Counted from the stretch's first letter, positions 35,068 to 47,527 are shown. The stretch is 64,000 nucleotides of DNA from Ephemerocybe angulata (GCA_013368325.1 JAACJK010000111.1:868001-932000); one strand, 5' to 3'. Notes: a model not told the origin generated them from the sequence alone. Program-made: numbers and translations.

Positions 35068-36273
35068 CGCCTAAAAGCTTCGAGGGCAAAGCTTCTAAAA
35101 ACATCACGGAACTTGATTCGGATCTCAACATAGTTGAGAGGCTTAGAGATAGAAGACAGTTGCTCAATGATGTCCAGAGATAGCTGGAAACGCTGTGAGT
35201 GGGACCTTCGACTTACGCCCTGGACAATGAAGGCGATACTTAAGATCAACGAGTGCATCGGGGAGCGGAAGCAAAAGGGAACGTGGGAACGCGCGACGGT
35301 TTGTGGCGGGAAACCCAAATAAAGCCAAGCAACGCGCCCCTAAGTATCCCTTTCCACCTCCATCCGTTTAGCCGCATTTTCTCTATGCAGACTCAATGGT
35401 ATAAACTGTACTGAACCAACTATCACGACACTAACGTTGACAAGGCAGATACGTTACTTATGGCACCAACACAAATCATAAAAATCAATCAGAGAACGAA
35501 GCACCCGCTCCACCAGCCTACCTCGAGTTGCGATTGCAATAATTGCGAGGGACAGCCCAAGGGACCCAATCGCGGACACCAGCTGACATACGACCCAATT
35601 ACCGGGCGATGTTGGCCAAAAGCATATATATTAACGGTGGCTAATGTAGTAAGGCTGGCTGACTTGACGGTCCGTCTGTCATGATGTTTGTCCGAGAGAT
35701 ATATGTAAAAGAGGGGCTGATTCAAGGCTGATTCGTGCGTACTAGCGGCAGTGTATGTGATGATATGTCTCAGTATGTAGGATCATGTAGATGGTATTGT
35801 AGGTATGGTAACACTGTGGGTTGTGATCGGAGATGACTGCAGTTGAAGGAATGCGAGTGATAGTTGGTCGGTTTGTTGGAAAGCTGGTGAGGACTAGTTG
35901 AGTGTAGGATAGTGATGAGCGTGGATGGATTGATAGCAAGTGATGAACTAAGATAGGAAAGGACTGAGATTGGAATGATATAGGAGAAGAGAAAACGGAG
36001 AGCTTGAGAAGATAGGAAAGGAAAAGAGGAAAGAGGCAAACGAGAGAAATGAACGAGAGGTTCTAGAAGGAATTCAAGGGTAAAGAAGAGAGGTCATTTC
36101 GACAAAGAAAGGCAGTAAGAAGAGATGGAAGAGACAGAACGAGAACCTTTACAAGGAGTGGTAACGGCAGAGAAGAATTCCATGGACGAACGGGAAACGA
36201 AAGGGTCCGTAGTGCGACAAACCAGTAACTGATTCTAACACATAGCCCAACGCACCCATCCTCCATGATTTCA
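35068..36273. other. Intergenic, downstream of the acidic-tail protein gene
   Basis: AT-rich in parts, with short frames only (for example minus-strand 35770-36039). I see no gene or RNA. Confidence 0.35.
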
Positions 36274-39243
36274 TCATCCAGCAGGGTCAACAACATGTGT
36301 TCCCTGCAACCCTTGCTGCCCCACCCCCACAGTTCCACCAGTCGTACTCTTCGTTTGATGTTTAGGCACATTCCCAAACTCGTCCCTCCCATTCCCCCCA
36401 GCCTCATACCCCACGTCTCCATCATAATCCTCCTCCAAATCGAAGTCCTCCTCTTCCTCCCCCTCACTCTCCCCAACAACCGGGCCCGCACTCCCCTGTC
36501 CTCCCCGGATACAGGCGTCGAAGCAGGCGGGTGCGTACCTCCTTTCCCATAATTCTTCACTCCATTAGCCGCAGCCGCAGCCCGCTCTCTCGCCCTCCTC
36601 CTTCTCTTTAAAATCTTCTTCCGGCTACTCACGGCCTTTCTAAACGCAGCATCGTCCCCAAAGAAGAGGTCGTACTCGCAGAACGCACACATCCACTCAT
36701 CTGTCGCGGGACCCACTGCCGCCCCTCCAGAAGTCCCAGTTCCACCTCCAGACCCAGCACCTCCATTCACACTACCCTTCTTCTTCCCAGCCCCATTAGC
36801 AGAGGATGGTGAATTTACCCCAGCGTTTCCCCTACGCGGGGGAAGCTCAGCAGTAAGAAACCTAACAGGCAAAGGGCCCAACAATCCATAACCCGCATTC
36901 AACCCAGCATTGCCGCCATGTCCTCCCCCTCCCTCCGTAGAATGAGGCAACCTCGACGGCACGTAGTTCCTCAGATGATGCGGATTCGACGCATTCGCCA
37001 TTGCAGAACGCTTCTTCTTCTTCGGCTTGCTGCTTGGTATGATATGAGGTGAAAGTTGAGATTGCGGCTGCTGCGAACCGCCATTCGCATTCGCCGGCGC
37101 ACCCTGTCGTGGCGCCTGTGGCTGGGGTTGCCGCTGCGCCGCTGGTGCACCTTGGTGCGGCTGCTGAACAGCAGCACCCGGCTTCCCGGTAGCACTGGGA
37201 GCACCGGCCCCGTGGGCAACATTCGTCGATGGTGGATCCTTCCTCGTCTTGCTCGGCGATGAGCCTACCTTCGACTTCTTGGGCCTCGTCCCTTTGGGCG
37301 TACCTCCAGCGCCGCCAAGATTATGCGCGGTGTTGGCTACGGACCCATGCGCCGTGCCATTGGAGGCGGCGACAAGTGCCTTGCTGGCTGCCGCCAACCT
37401 CTCTGCGTTCGCTGCTTGTCGTTCGAGCTCAGCCTCGAACCGGTTCCGCAGAGTTGCCACTTCCTGCTTCGTAGCAATAACACGATCTTTAGCTAGTGAT
37501 TCGAGGCTGCGTTAGACATCTCTCGCAACAATAGATATTGGCATGAACAGCCACTTACTCTCGCTGTTAACGGAGAACGTAAACTTGCTCTGTGGAAGTG
37601 GTGCAATCAGACGATTCGTCCCTCCGACCATCATCACGGTTGCTGCCCTCGCCAGTCGAGGACCCACCCGTCGCGAGAGTCGAACAGCCGGCATCTGCTC
37701 TGCACCGATGGGAACACCAGCCTCATTCTCCTTCCCATCCCCTTCAGCCTTTCGTTTGTCCCGACCCGGCCCAGTGTTAGACTGCCCATTTCCTCTGATA
37801 GAAGCTGCAGCCTTCGATATCGCAGCACCCATGGGTGCAGAAGCAGGGGGTTGGAACGATTGAGGAAGAGACCCAACCATCGACAGTGCCTGATCTAGTG
37901 CCAGTGTGCTGGCCTCGCACAACGCAGCAACAGATGCCAGAGAGGAATTCGGTGGTAAACCAGAAGAGGCGGATGATGGAGGAGGAGAGGTCCCCGACAG
38001 CACACCCATGACAGCCGCCAGCTGCCTTTTTCTAGCTTTGAGCATTTCTTTGTGCCGTATCCCCGCGACCATGACCCCTGCCAGCTTCCCCCTCGCCTTG
38101 ACGATCGCGTTTAATTGCCCTACTCGCTTAGTGGAGGTTTGCGTGCTGGCCAAGTTCGAGAGCGCCAAAAGCGGAAGTCGTCCGAGGGGCCTCTTGTCCC
38201 TGTTGCCAGGCCCTCGGGGATACGATAGACCTGGAGGCCCGACCGCATAACCTGAAGCACCGTACGACAGCTCTTTGTCTCCCGATTGTCCTCCACTAAT
38301 ATTCCCATCTGTGGCATTGCCTCTTTGACCAGCGAGCAAGCCACCTAACCCTCCAGGATCATCGTCATCCAACCCCTCGCCTCCTCCACGCCGACTCCCA
38401 GGCGATGCCCCTATATTGGCCGGCACCTTCCGCTTTTTTGTGTTCCCTGGCTGCCGAAGGTGGTCGTAATCACCATCGCCTTCCTCTTCCTCTTCTTCAT
38501 CCCCATCCCTCATACCACGCCTTCCTAAATCCGTGGTGACTTCCCCTACCGGCCCAAGTGACTGGTTAGGGGGAGGCGGAGGCGTCCGCTGAGTAAAGAG
38601 GAACTCTGCCGCTACTTCATCCCAAGTACTGGGTAGAGAATCTACAGACACATAAGCACGCATGTCTCTATTCTCACCTGCTCGACTCACCAGCCTCATC
38701 AAACGAGTCGAAGCCCCCTACCGCACCTGCTATGCCTGCTTCGAAGCCTGCCGCAAACACCGCATCCAAGTCGAACTTTGCGTCGGGAGAAAGTGCGGGA
38801 ACAGGCAAAGATACAGAGTAGGTTGCCGTTGCTCCATGCTCTCCTGGAGATTGCATGGGCCCCCCTGCGGATCCCGACCCCGACTGAGCCTGTTGCTGTT
38901 GCAACAGCGCCTGTACAAGCTCCATCCTGTCGCCTGGCGGCAATCTCCCCTGGAGTTGGTGCGTCAAGCGCTTCGCCAGCTCACCCGCGTGCGCCATAAA
39001 CTGCTCGCGTGTAATCGTCGTGTTCATGTTCATGACTTTGTCGACGTTCGGAAAGTTGGCGGTGATGCTCCAACTGCGATCTGGGCCTGTCGTCGTAGTC
39101 GTCGTGCTGGTTGTACTGGAGAACGAAGGCTCCATCATTCGGCGCCGTTTCGGAAGAGGTTTTACTTTCCGTGCGCCGTAGTCTTCCAGAGAGTGAAGCG
39201 CCATTGTGGATGGACTTGGCGAGGATCCGGAAGACCGATACAT
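36274..39243 (-). CDS. Large unknown nuclear-type protein with WMCAFCEYDLFF motif and acidic tail, 4 exons
   Basis: Exons are 38691-39243, 37559-38641, 36539-37492 and 36274-36500 (about 938 aa). The N terminus has bipartite basic clusters (RKVKPLPKRRR) and a helical block around MNTTITREQFMAHAGELAKRL. The middle is low complexity with basic patches. Exon 3 begins with a coiled-coil-like helix (TLRNRFEAELERQAANAERL) and later has WMCAFCEYDLFFGDD directly before SSRKKILKRRRRARERA. The last exon is very acidic (EGEEEEDFDLEEDYDGD). The last intron, needed to keep frame, is only 38 nt and is the weakest point. The composition suggests a chromatin or transcription regulator; I do not recognise a named family. 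Confidence 0.7.
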
Positions 39244-40780
39244 GGTCCTGAATAGTCCAGATCACAGGATATCCCTTGACAAGTCACGTAGAGGATCTGG
39301 GCTGAAATCAGGTCAATAAGATCCCTGGTGGCGACAATATGAATATGTAAGCAGGAGAAGAAATATCGATTGTGGAATCAAGGGATAGGGGACGCCTAGA
39401 ACTGCCTCCAGGACGACCCCAGAAGATTCTCTGGACAGAATGTGGGGTATACAATGAGGTGAAATGAAAAATGGGAGGAAGACAATGAATTGAAGGATTC
39501 AATTGAAACGCCACGGACACGCTTCGGAATTCTTCCAATTGTACTTTAGAGTAGCAGTGTACTCCAAGCTGCCCCCAGGGAGATTTTTTGGATTCCCCTG
39601 GATCTCCGGTGGATCCAGGGAGGACAAAAACGTTGGTCGATAGCCCACAGACCACCCCACAAGACTCATCAGCACGCAGCAGTGCTGTACGCACTCAGGC
39701 TGATGATCATCTTGGCCCTGGCCCACTAAACCCACTCGCCAGCCGGAAATAGGACATTATATCCCCAAGGATCAGAGTGTGGTCCTGGGTGACGTGGAGG
39801 TGTAGATCCAATGGGACAGGGAGAACACGGAAGGTGCGGAAGCAGGTGTAGACAATGGAAGGATGAACTCACAGTGCCCTCTCCTTCGCAATGGTCCTGC
39901 TTGACGTCAAGATCCCCTCGTCAAATTGGCGTCCGACACCCTGATTCTCCCGAGTGAAGTCGAAATAGCAGAACCAGTCGCTGCTGGGTCGTCGTCACTG
40001 CGAACACGTCTTGCGTTCTCGCTTTCACGACCTTGTCACGTCTATCGTCCTTCCTCCTTGCTCGCAAATAATCTTCCTATACTTCGCCCCGACGTCGTTC
40101 AGAGTCGACGGAGAAGTTATTCCGATGGCGAAACAATTCCAAGGCTTCGCCGGGGTGTAGGAGTGTGCTCGTTGCGGCGGGCGAGTTAAACTCGAGATAG
40201 TAGTGATAATGACGGTGTCCTTGTAGTCGTGGTTTGTCTGACAATCGGTCTGTCTGGACCTGGTCTTGTCACCGTAGGAACCCAGCTCCGGTAGCGGCGA
40301 ACGGCTAGCTGATGATGATGATGAAAGAAAATGAAAACGCGGAAATAGCCAGCCATCATTCGAGGTTATAGGGGCTTGTAGTGATCAGCCACATAAAACA
40401 ATGGATGGATGCAGACACAAGTTATCGGTACTGGGGTAAGCAGGAGAGTCCAAGCGTTCAAGGTGCTCATCCACGTCGGTTAACATTCAAGATGTCTCGA
40501 TGAACTGGTAATAAACTACGTGCTATTGATCAGGTACAAATGAGCCTCGTGAGACGAGCAACCAATCCGGGGTATTACAATTGGATTTCAAATTCTATGA
40601 ACCTAGTGGACAGGTCTGCACCACCTATGGAGACTAAGAAAGGCTTCTAAACTTCCAAGCTTCACGAAAGTTATTACTAGCACTTACAGAGATTATAGTA
40701 CTCTTCTCTTGTTATGTCTGGTAAAGTTTGCGAAGCCGGCGCATCGAGCGACATTCCGAATCTCTGAGAGTACCACCACT
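39244..40780. other. Intergenic upstream of the acidic-tail gene
   Basis: This stretch probably includes a spliced leader and the promoter. A short plus frame (39926-40189) has no features. I see no repeat. Confidence 0.35.
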
Positions 40781-42907
40781 CTAAGCGCACAGCTCTGAGA
40801 TGTAGGAAAGGTAGGTAGGACGGACCTTGGGGTGAACATCATTGCGTTTCCTCTGTTGCAGTCCAATACCCCCGCATGCTGCAAGGACGTTGTGCGACGC
40901 CAGATATTCCTGAAAGCTGGGACCGTAGTCGACGAAGGCGTCCAATGACTCGATGAGCCGTAGTATCGCAGGAGAGTATGTGCCCTGCTCCAGCATCTTC
41001 TTCAACCGAGGTTCCTATGTATCCGGTAGATAAACCTGTGCCGCCTTGAAGGAGAAACCCGAAACTCGCGGGGACTTACAAGGCTGGGTATATTCCTGCA
41101 TCTCAGCCTCAAGAAGTCGAGCACACTCTGAGGACTTGACAAGGGTACCCTCGAGAGTGCCGGCTGGCTGTCAATCCACCTCTTCGAATGGGCCACAACA
41201 CATGAATGAACGTTCTCCCTGTTTAGGAGGAGACCCCAATCCTCCAAACACTCCTTAATTCCGAGTCGATCCCCAAGATCCCCAAGGTCAATGCGGTCGA
41301 ACGAAGCATCCGAGAACGACGGAAGGACTCCAATGGATACCCCTTTGGACAACAGGCGGGGGTCGTACTGTGTGTGGTGTATATTAATGTGGAAATCCTT
41401 CACGCGTGAGATGAACTCTCTGAGTTCCTGCTTGACATGAAAGAAGAGGCAACCAAACATGTCGCCCGTGGGGTCCACGCCATTCCTGAGCCCCGTGGCT
41501 TGGACTTTCGCAATATCCCAGCCATGAAGGGGTGATAGATCCTCTGACTTCCCCAACCAGCTCCCTTGCGGTGTAAAAGCTAGACTGGGTTAATGACGGT
41601 CAGTTATATCAAAGAGATGGAATTCAGGCCACCTACCGATTAGGTTGCGTGAAGGGTTTGAGGTCAAGTGAGAATGGAGCGAGAACCCCTGTCTTCCAGA
41701 AATACACATGTGCAAGACGATGAGGGGGCTCCAGTCTTGAGAGCAGTTTATGCCGCTCGTCCACCTTCAGCCCATCGAACATGGTGTCCTTCATCCTTCG
41801 CATCGCTCTCCCCAGCTCATACCTCGACAGAAACATTTCAACGGGCCGTTTGATGGCCATTGCTGGCTGGGCAGAGTACAGCTTCCCCCTCCCCCTTGTT
41901 GGGAACGTCCGTTGGAACGTCATGTCCCCGCATCGTGCAGAGTCCCCGTAGATCATGTGCACGCAACGGCTGAGGTAGGCAGCCATGTTCGCCGTTAGTC
42001 TGGAAGAGTACATGAGGTGCATCGCGAGCTCGGCCGCTTCGTCGATCGACGGACCTGCAGTCATTAGGATGTAGAGGATAACAAGGTTTCGGTTGGCAGA
42101 AACTGTGTCGGCCTCGTTGAGGAGGACATCGCAAGTTCCCTGGTATCCCTTCGGGAGACTGTTCAATGTCTCGACGAGGTTTCGAATGTCACTGGCAGCT
42201 TAGGAGAATTGTTAGCTCATTCGGCCTACTGGAGGACTCTGACATACCTGTGAAGCATAGTTTGATGTCTTTGTATACAGCCTGAGCCAGACCCTCATTA
42301 TACGACAGTTGAAGGATGTTGTAGGCAGGGAGCCGGCCCCACAGCCCATTCGACGACGTGTTCTTAGATTCGGCACGGCTCGTAGTCGCGTAGAAGTACG
42401 GGACTCTGTTCTCCTTGATCCAGTGAGGTTGCCAGTCCGCCTTGTTTAGAGAGCTCTCGCATTCGATCCTATGTTTCTGCCAGTGCTGTCGCTGGCACCG
42501 TCCTGAGCAGTACTATGGCGCAGTTTTGGCATCAGCATATGAGGTACCCAACCAGGATGAGCACGCCTATACCTTAACCAGGGAGCACTGCAAGTCATCC
42601 GAATAAGGGATCCCGATCAACACACAAGCTGCGAGGATGAGAACTCAAACCCGCTCACCTGCGCACATGCCAATAAGGCAGAGTTTGGGCAGTTCCCACC
42701 CTCAGCGCCAGGAGCACGGTCGTTGTAGCACGTCAGCTCCGATACCGTCTTGCCTCCAAGGCCAGAGCCCAATCCGTACGACATATATGACTGTAAAGCC
42801 AGATCCATGTAGATGGTAGACTCCCTTCGCTTCCCCATAATCGAAAGACGTGGTCGCCGAACCAAAGCTAGCACATTCCGGCAAGTCTGAAAGTCGATGC
42901 TGACCAT
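40781..42907 (-). CDS. MYND zinc-finger and DUF4470 protein, 6 exons
   Basis: Exons are 42659-42907, 42573-42587, 42248-42512, 41637-42198, 41080-41584 and 40781-41014 (609 aa). The MYND finger is built by splicing: CPNSALLACAQ, CSLVK (a 15-nt exon), then YCSGRCQRQHWQKHRIEC, giving the C-x2-C, C-x3-C and H-x3-C ligands. LPAYNILQLSYNEGLAQ and ASDIRNLVETLNSLP then DVLLNEADTVSANRNLVILYIL form the DUF4470 domain, which usually accompanies MYND fingers in mushrooms. A long helical C-terminal part follows. MYND fingers bind proline-rich peptides; the function of DUF4470 is unknown. An in-frame ATG at 42970 could be the true start. Confidence 0.85.
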
Positions 42908-44133
42908 GGTGCAATGGGGCGCGAACGCGGATGCCAGATGGAGAGGTAAGAACAAGGGAACACGGTTCAAGGAGAATCCAAGCTACCAGCCGGCGCCAGC
43001 GCAGCATGCAAGGTAACCAGTCAACCTACTTATACGTGCGCTGATGTCGAGGTTCCAGAAGAGAGGCACCGGCAGAGACTCAGAGCCACTCAGCTGTATA
43101 CGATGCCATCGCTTTTTCCGAGCGAAGCGAGGAACACCCACTAGGCCCTGAAGCAGCCGCAAACACGAACAAACATGTTTTTACGGAAATCCCGCCAGGC
43201 CGCCGCAGGCGGTCTGGCCGCCAGTTTCTCGTTTACTTCTGCACCAGGCCGTTCAATTTGTAAATACAATGGCTCATTAGACCTATAGCTACACGAATAT
43301 GCGAAAAAAAAATGAAGGAAATCGGCCAAGAAACACGCTTTTGAGCGTCAGCTTTGCAAGTACGGTATAAGCGCGCGTGCCACGCATTCTCTCACTTACA
43401 TCTGCACCAGGCCGCCCAATTTGTGAATATAATGGCTCATTAGACCTATAGCTACCCGAATATGTAAAATAAATGAAGGAAATCGGCCAAGAAACACGCT
43501 TTTGAGCGTCAGACTTCGCAAGTACGGCGTGAGCGCGCGTGTGACGGGACGCGTCACCCAAGTACCTATGTGTCTGGCTTGGGCAGTCACGATTCACAAG
43601 TCTTAGAGTCAAGGGCTTACACTAGAAACGATAAAGATGGGATTGCGACTTTCTCGAGTCAAGGGGTTGACCAACATCATGATCGTAGACAATTTAGACT
43701 ACTCTCGCATTCAGAGACTGGATGGTAAGAACTTGCAGCATCGTCACGATGATTGGGCACGTAGATATACATGACGTTCTTCGGATGTGGGTTTCCGTGC
43801 GAAATCCTGATAAACCTCGTGAAGCGAGGCCACCGCAGTGGCGGAAGTTACATGTTTACGTGTTCCGAGGGCTCGACGTTGTCGTTATGCATCCTGGAAG
43901 CATAAGCCCCGTCTCGACCGACATCCTCAGATTCAATCTCGGACGTGAACCCACGGAGAATTCTGACGATCAGGATCAGGAGGTAGCTGCCCGTTGTTGG
44001 ACGTCGCATCGTGGCAGGGGTTCCCTCGACTATCTCCTGGCAAGTCGTTGAGGCAGAGTGACGGCCTGTTCAATGACGATGATCACGAAATTGCGGGGTA
44101 TACCAGATTCAATGCTTCTTTACGCCCCAGAAC
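42908..44133. other. Intergenic with the tandem repeat
   Basis: Outside the tandem repeat only short frames are seen, such as plus-strand 43722-44051, without family features. Confidence 0.35.
43241..43546. repeat. 163-bp direct tandem repeat, about 1.9 copies
   Basis: The unit begins GCACCAGGCCG at 43241 and again at 43404. Both contain GAAATCGGCCAAGAAACACG and TTTTGAGCGTCAG, with scattered substitutions and small length changes. The second copy stops near 43546. Just upstream, 43196-43225 holds a GC-rich inverted repeat (GGCCGCC...GGCGG). Confidence 0.8.
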
Positions 44134-44640
44134 CTACCCCCGTTCAACAGGGTTAGCCTTGAGCCACATGCCCCCTTCGCAAGCCATAGTTAAGACGACC
44201 TTGGGCCTGAATCCTTCCATAGCCTTCCTTCCCCTTCCTTTGATCCAATGTTGAGGCACCCGTGCCTCAGGGGGGATAGCCTGGCTGTCCATCGTGAAGG
44301 AGGAAAAAGCTTCTAGGCTCCGGATAGTAATGAGGGAAAGGTGGTTGCAAGCGAGTAGTAATGAGGGGCAATGCCCATGGATCAGTATGCTCCATATCCT
44401 ATGTTAATGGATGAGTTGGGATGAGTGCTAACCTGCTGGCCGAGACAGATCCTAGGACCTGCATTGAAAGGCACAAATATGAAGGGGTTGGCTAGGATGT
44501 ACTTCTTGCGTTCGTCCAGGAATCTGTCAGGATCGAACTCCGCAGCGTCGGGCCCCCATAGCTCCTCATCCGCTCCTATCATAAGGGGGGAATATACACA
44601 TCTTTGTTCGCCGTCAGTCAGGGGATGAAGTTGCGGATCG
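44134..44640 (-). pseudogene. 3' remnant of a CYP63-like cytochrome P450
   Basis: Only the last two exons remain. The first reads VYSPLMIGADEELWGPDA through [12 protein letters not shown], the haem-binding loop with its cysteine. The second reads LACNHLSLITIRSLEAFSSFTM to EGGMWLKANPVERG and a stop. The order and length match the end of the neighbouring full-length P450 (46.3-49.6 kb). The expected acceptor AG before LACNHL reads TA here, and nothing upstream resembles the other P450 exons, so this is a truncated duplicate. Confidence 0.7.
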
Positions 44641-44862
44641 GGTTTCTACGAGAGCAAGCGAGAAAAAGCGCTCGTGTACCCCCGCGAAATAGGCGCCCGC
44701 TGTTGGGTGTTGCCTTGGAAGAGGGATCTTGCCACGTACTCAAGAGTATGTGACATTGGCATCCGGCATTTGGGGTGACCGGATGCCGAGCTTGTTCCGG
44801 ATCAATGCCGACAAGTGTCATATGGAGGCCCCTATTTGTCTCTCCTTCTCCACACAACCACG

Positions 44863-45409
44863 ATGCCATACCATGGAAACTGCCTCTGCGGTGCTGTCGC
44901 TTTCGAAATAGAAGGAGAGCCATTTCACTTTGCCATATGCCATTGCCAAAACTGCAAGCAAGCAAGCGGAGGCGCCTTTATGGTGAACTCCTTCTTCAAA
45001 CCCTCAGTACGTGCTTTGCGGGGCCGGTGGTGGCTGCGCTCTTCTTCCACAAGTACTAGCACTCACTTGCTTCCAGCAAGTCAAGATATCCAAGGGGGGA
45101 GAAAACCTCACGACCTACAAGGACGGAGCCACTAAGAGTGGTAATGCCATAAAGCGCTCGTTCTGCTCCGTCTGTGGATCGAACCTCTTCATTGAGCCAG
45201 TTGCGGGCAATATCACGATCGTCCAGGCCGCGAACGTCAAAGGAAGTGAGAACTGGGGTACGTCGTGTTGGGCGCTATTTATTCAGCTCTTTCAATCTGA
45301 TATGGGACATTTTGGACCTGCAGTGCCAAAGAAGGAATTCTTTGGTGAAGGGAAATGGAAGTGGGTGAAAGAGCTGGAATTCCGGCCGAAAAACAAGGCA
45401 AAACTGTAG
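44863..45409 (+). CDS. GFA-family (Mss4-like) zinc-binding protein, 3 exons
   Basis: Exons are 44863-45006, 45077-45257 and 45324-45409 (136 aa). The zinc-binding cysteines are all present: NCLCGAV, CHCQNCKQASGG and CSVCGSNLF. These are the hallmarks of the glutathione-dependent formaldehyde-activating/CENP-V domain, usually about 130 aa in fungi. The name does not prove the reaction; most fungal members are uncharacterised. The second intron is 66 nt with no stop in frame, so an isoform retaining it would keep the frame. It is flanked by P450 pieces on both sides. Confidence 0.88.
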
Positions 45410-45657
45410 ACTGCTTGGCTGATTTCTGAAGATATAATCGAAGACACTGTGCCAATTTGCTTGTAAGACACGTCAAACCGCTCCTTTATAGGACCTGAGG
45501 GGCGTATTCGCTGAAGGCTGGGATTGCAGCAAAGCAAGTTACCGGCAGCTTAGAATCCTCGGGAGGAGAGGCTATATTCCGTGTAACCTGGAGGAAGATC
45601 TCTGAGAAGAATACAGATGCAGAATCTCTATTCTAAGTCCACGTAATCGTAAGAATA

Positions 45658-45924
45658 TTATTCGGGGGCTTTCATGTATCTCACTGCCAAGTGACATACG
45701 TTTCTCCTGGTTAGCTCGGTTTTTGTAATTCGACCTGCAATTAAAGGCCACTTTTTGGCCACCCTGCTGAGTGCCCCCCGTATCTTCTCAATGTCTAACA
45801 GGCGTTCGACGATCCAACCCTTTACCATGTGAGACCGTTGCTGCATGGTGTCACGGTCGCAGTGGGTTAGAGGATGGAACGCGGCACCCCCGGGTGTCGT
45901 GCCATGTACTAAAGGGCTGGTCAT
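45658..45924 (-). pseudogene. N-terminal fragment of a fungal BAHD-like acyltransferase
   Basis: An 88-codon frame reads HPLTHCDRD, then GALSRVAKKWPLIAGRI, which resembles the start of PF02458-type transferases (L..D....ALS..L..WP.LAGR). Nothing after it continues the family on either strand, so it looks like a broken piece. The match is by eye over a short stretch. Confidence 0.35.
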
Positions 45925-46332
45925 TGCGACGAAAGGTGTGAGAAAATGCCCCGCGTTGTATATGAATTCTCCTTGGCTTGAGCTTCAATACCAAGGCAGA
46001 CGCGTGACGCTTCATATGAGCTCTCGTCGCGCTGCAGGCCTTTCAAAATTTTATGGGACCACATAAGGGGTAGTCATGGGGGCATAGACGGTCCTACTGT
46101 CCAGGCGCTGTGAAGGATCAACGCACTGCGTGTCGTCTCACCGCTCGGCGCTTAGTTTTTGGACGGGCGCCTATTCGACTTGGATGGTAGACAACACCTC
46201 TAATGGAGCTTAACAGTAGATACGTGTGACCCTAGCCCAGACATACCGAGATACTTGAGGGCCTTGTCGAGCATTTCTAAAAATAGGTACCGAGACAACC
46301 AACGAACCAACAACGAACGAGAACCGTCACAA
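45925..46332. other. Spacer upstream of the acyltransferase scrap
   Basis: This holds two close copies of the GGCGC(C/T)TA octamer (46147-46154 and 46166-46173). No gene seen. Confidence 0.35.
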
Positions 46333-46641
46333 CTATTCCTGGTCGACAGGAAGGGCCTTCAACCACATCCCTCCCTCGCTGGACATGCTGATAACGGCTT
46401 TGGGCCTAAACCTTTCCAAAGATTTTCTCCCCTTGAATTCGCCATTCCACTCTTTCGGAACCCTTGCGTCAGGAGGAAACGCGGCTTCCACCAAGGTGAA
46501 CGAAGAGAAGGCCTGGAGGAATCGGATTCGGATAACGATAATGGACAGTTGGTTATAGGCGAGCTATAGGCCACAGTGGGTGAGACATTGCATCGTTTCA
46601 CGAACATTGGATTCTAGCGTACCTGCTGACCGAGGCAGATC

Positions 46642-46958
46642 TAGTGATCACCACGGGTCGCGCGACCCGCACGGGTTCGCGGGTTGTACCCCGTGGGGTG
46701 CGGGTGCGGGTGGGCATTCCCCAACCCGTCCCCTACAAATCAAGCCCAAGAACGTCCAGATCGGACGAGAACTGGCCGAGATATGGCCCATTTATGTGCT
46801 AGGACATAAATGAACCATATCTCAGCCAAATCTCGTCCGATTTGGCTGTTTTTGGGTTCGTTTTGGCGGGTAAACCCGCGGTTTCGCGGGTAGGGTTGGC
46901 CCCGGTGCGGGTGCGGGTTGCTGCGCCGTGACCCGGGGTCAACCCGTGGTGATCACTA
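46642..46958. mobile_element. hAT-like MITE, 317 bp, 8-bp target duplication
   Basis: Perfect 17-bp terminal inverted repeats TAGTGATCACCACGGGT; GGCAGATC is duplicated directly on both sides (46634-46641 and 46959-46966). The 8-bp duplication and TAG tip fit the hAT superfamily. The interior is another imperfect inverted repeat around 46770-46850 and codes for nothing. The pre-insertion site restores the P450 reading exactly. Confidence 0.9.
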
Positions 46959-47170
46959 GGCAGATCCGAGGACCTGCATTGAAGGGCAGAAAAATGAAGG
47001 GGTTCGCCGAGAGGTACTTTTTGCGTTCGTCGAGAAACCTGTCGGGATTGAACTGCGCCGCGTCTGGGCCCCAGTACTCTTCGTGGGTGTGCATCATGAG
47101 GACGCTATAGAGGATACTGATTGGTGTAAGCATCGGAAGTAGGTTGGTGTTCAACGGGTGAAACAGCTTA

Positions 47171-47527
47171 CACTGCGTGGGTTGCCCGCTATTTCAGGAA
47201 GAAATATTGTGGAAATACTATGTAAATGTTCGAAGTATTTCTACAATATTTCCATAAGGAGTAGTCTAGAAATATGGAATCCATATTTCTAACATATTTC
47301 AAGCCAGAAATATCAAAGTATATATGCAAATTTCTCCCCGATTTGGGCACAGTAAACCAACAAATGATATTCAGTATGCCCTTACTATTTCTGGTGCAAA
47401 ATATGGTAGAAATAAGGTTATGATTTTTCCGGACTACTTAATCCGGAAATAGGATGGAAATATATTGGCTATTTCCATCCTATTTCCACCGTATTTCCGG
47501 TGGAAATATGGGACCACACACGCAGTG
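47171..47527. mobile_element. PIF/Harbinger-like MITE, 357 bp, TTA target duplication
   Basis: The ends are CACTGCGTG and its complement, flanked on both sides by TTA (47168-47170 and 47528-47530), the target type of PIF/Harbinger elements. The interior is AT-rich and full of TATTTCC/GGAAATA words in both orientations. It sits at the first bases of a P450 intron. Confidence 0.7.
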
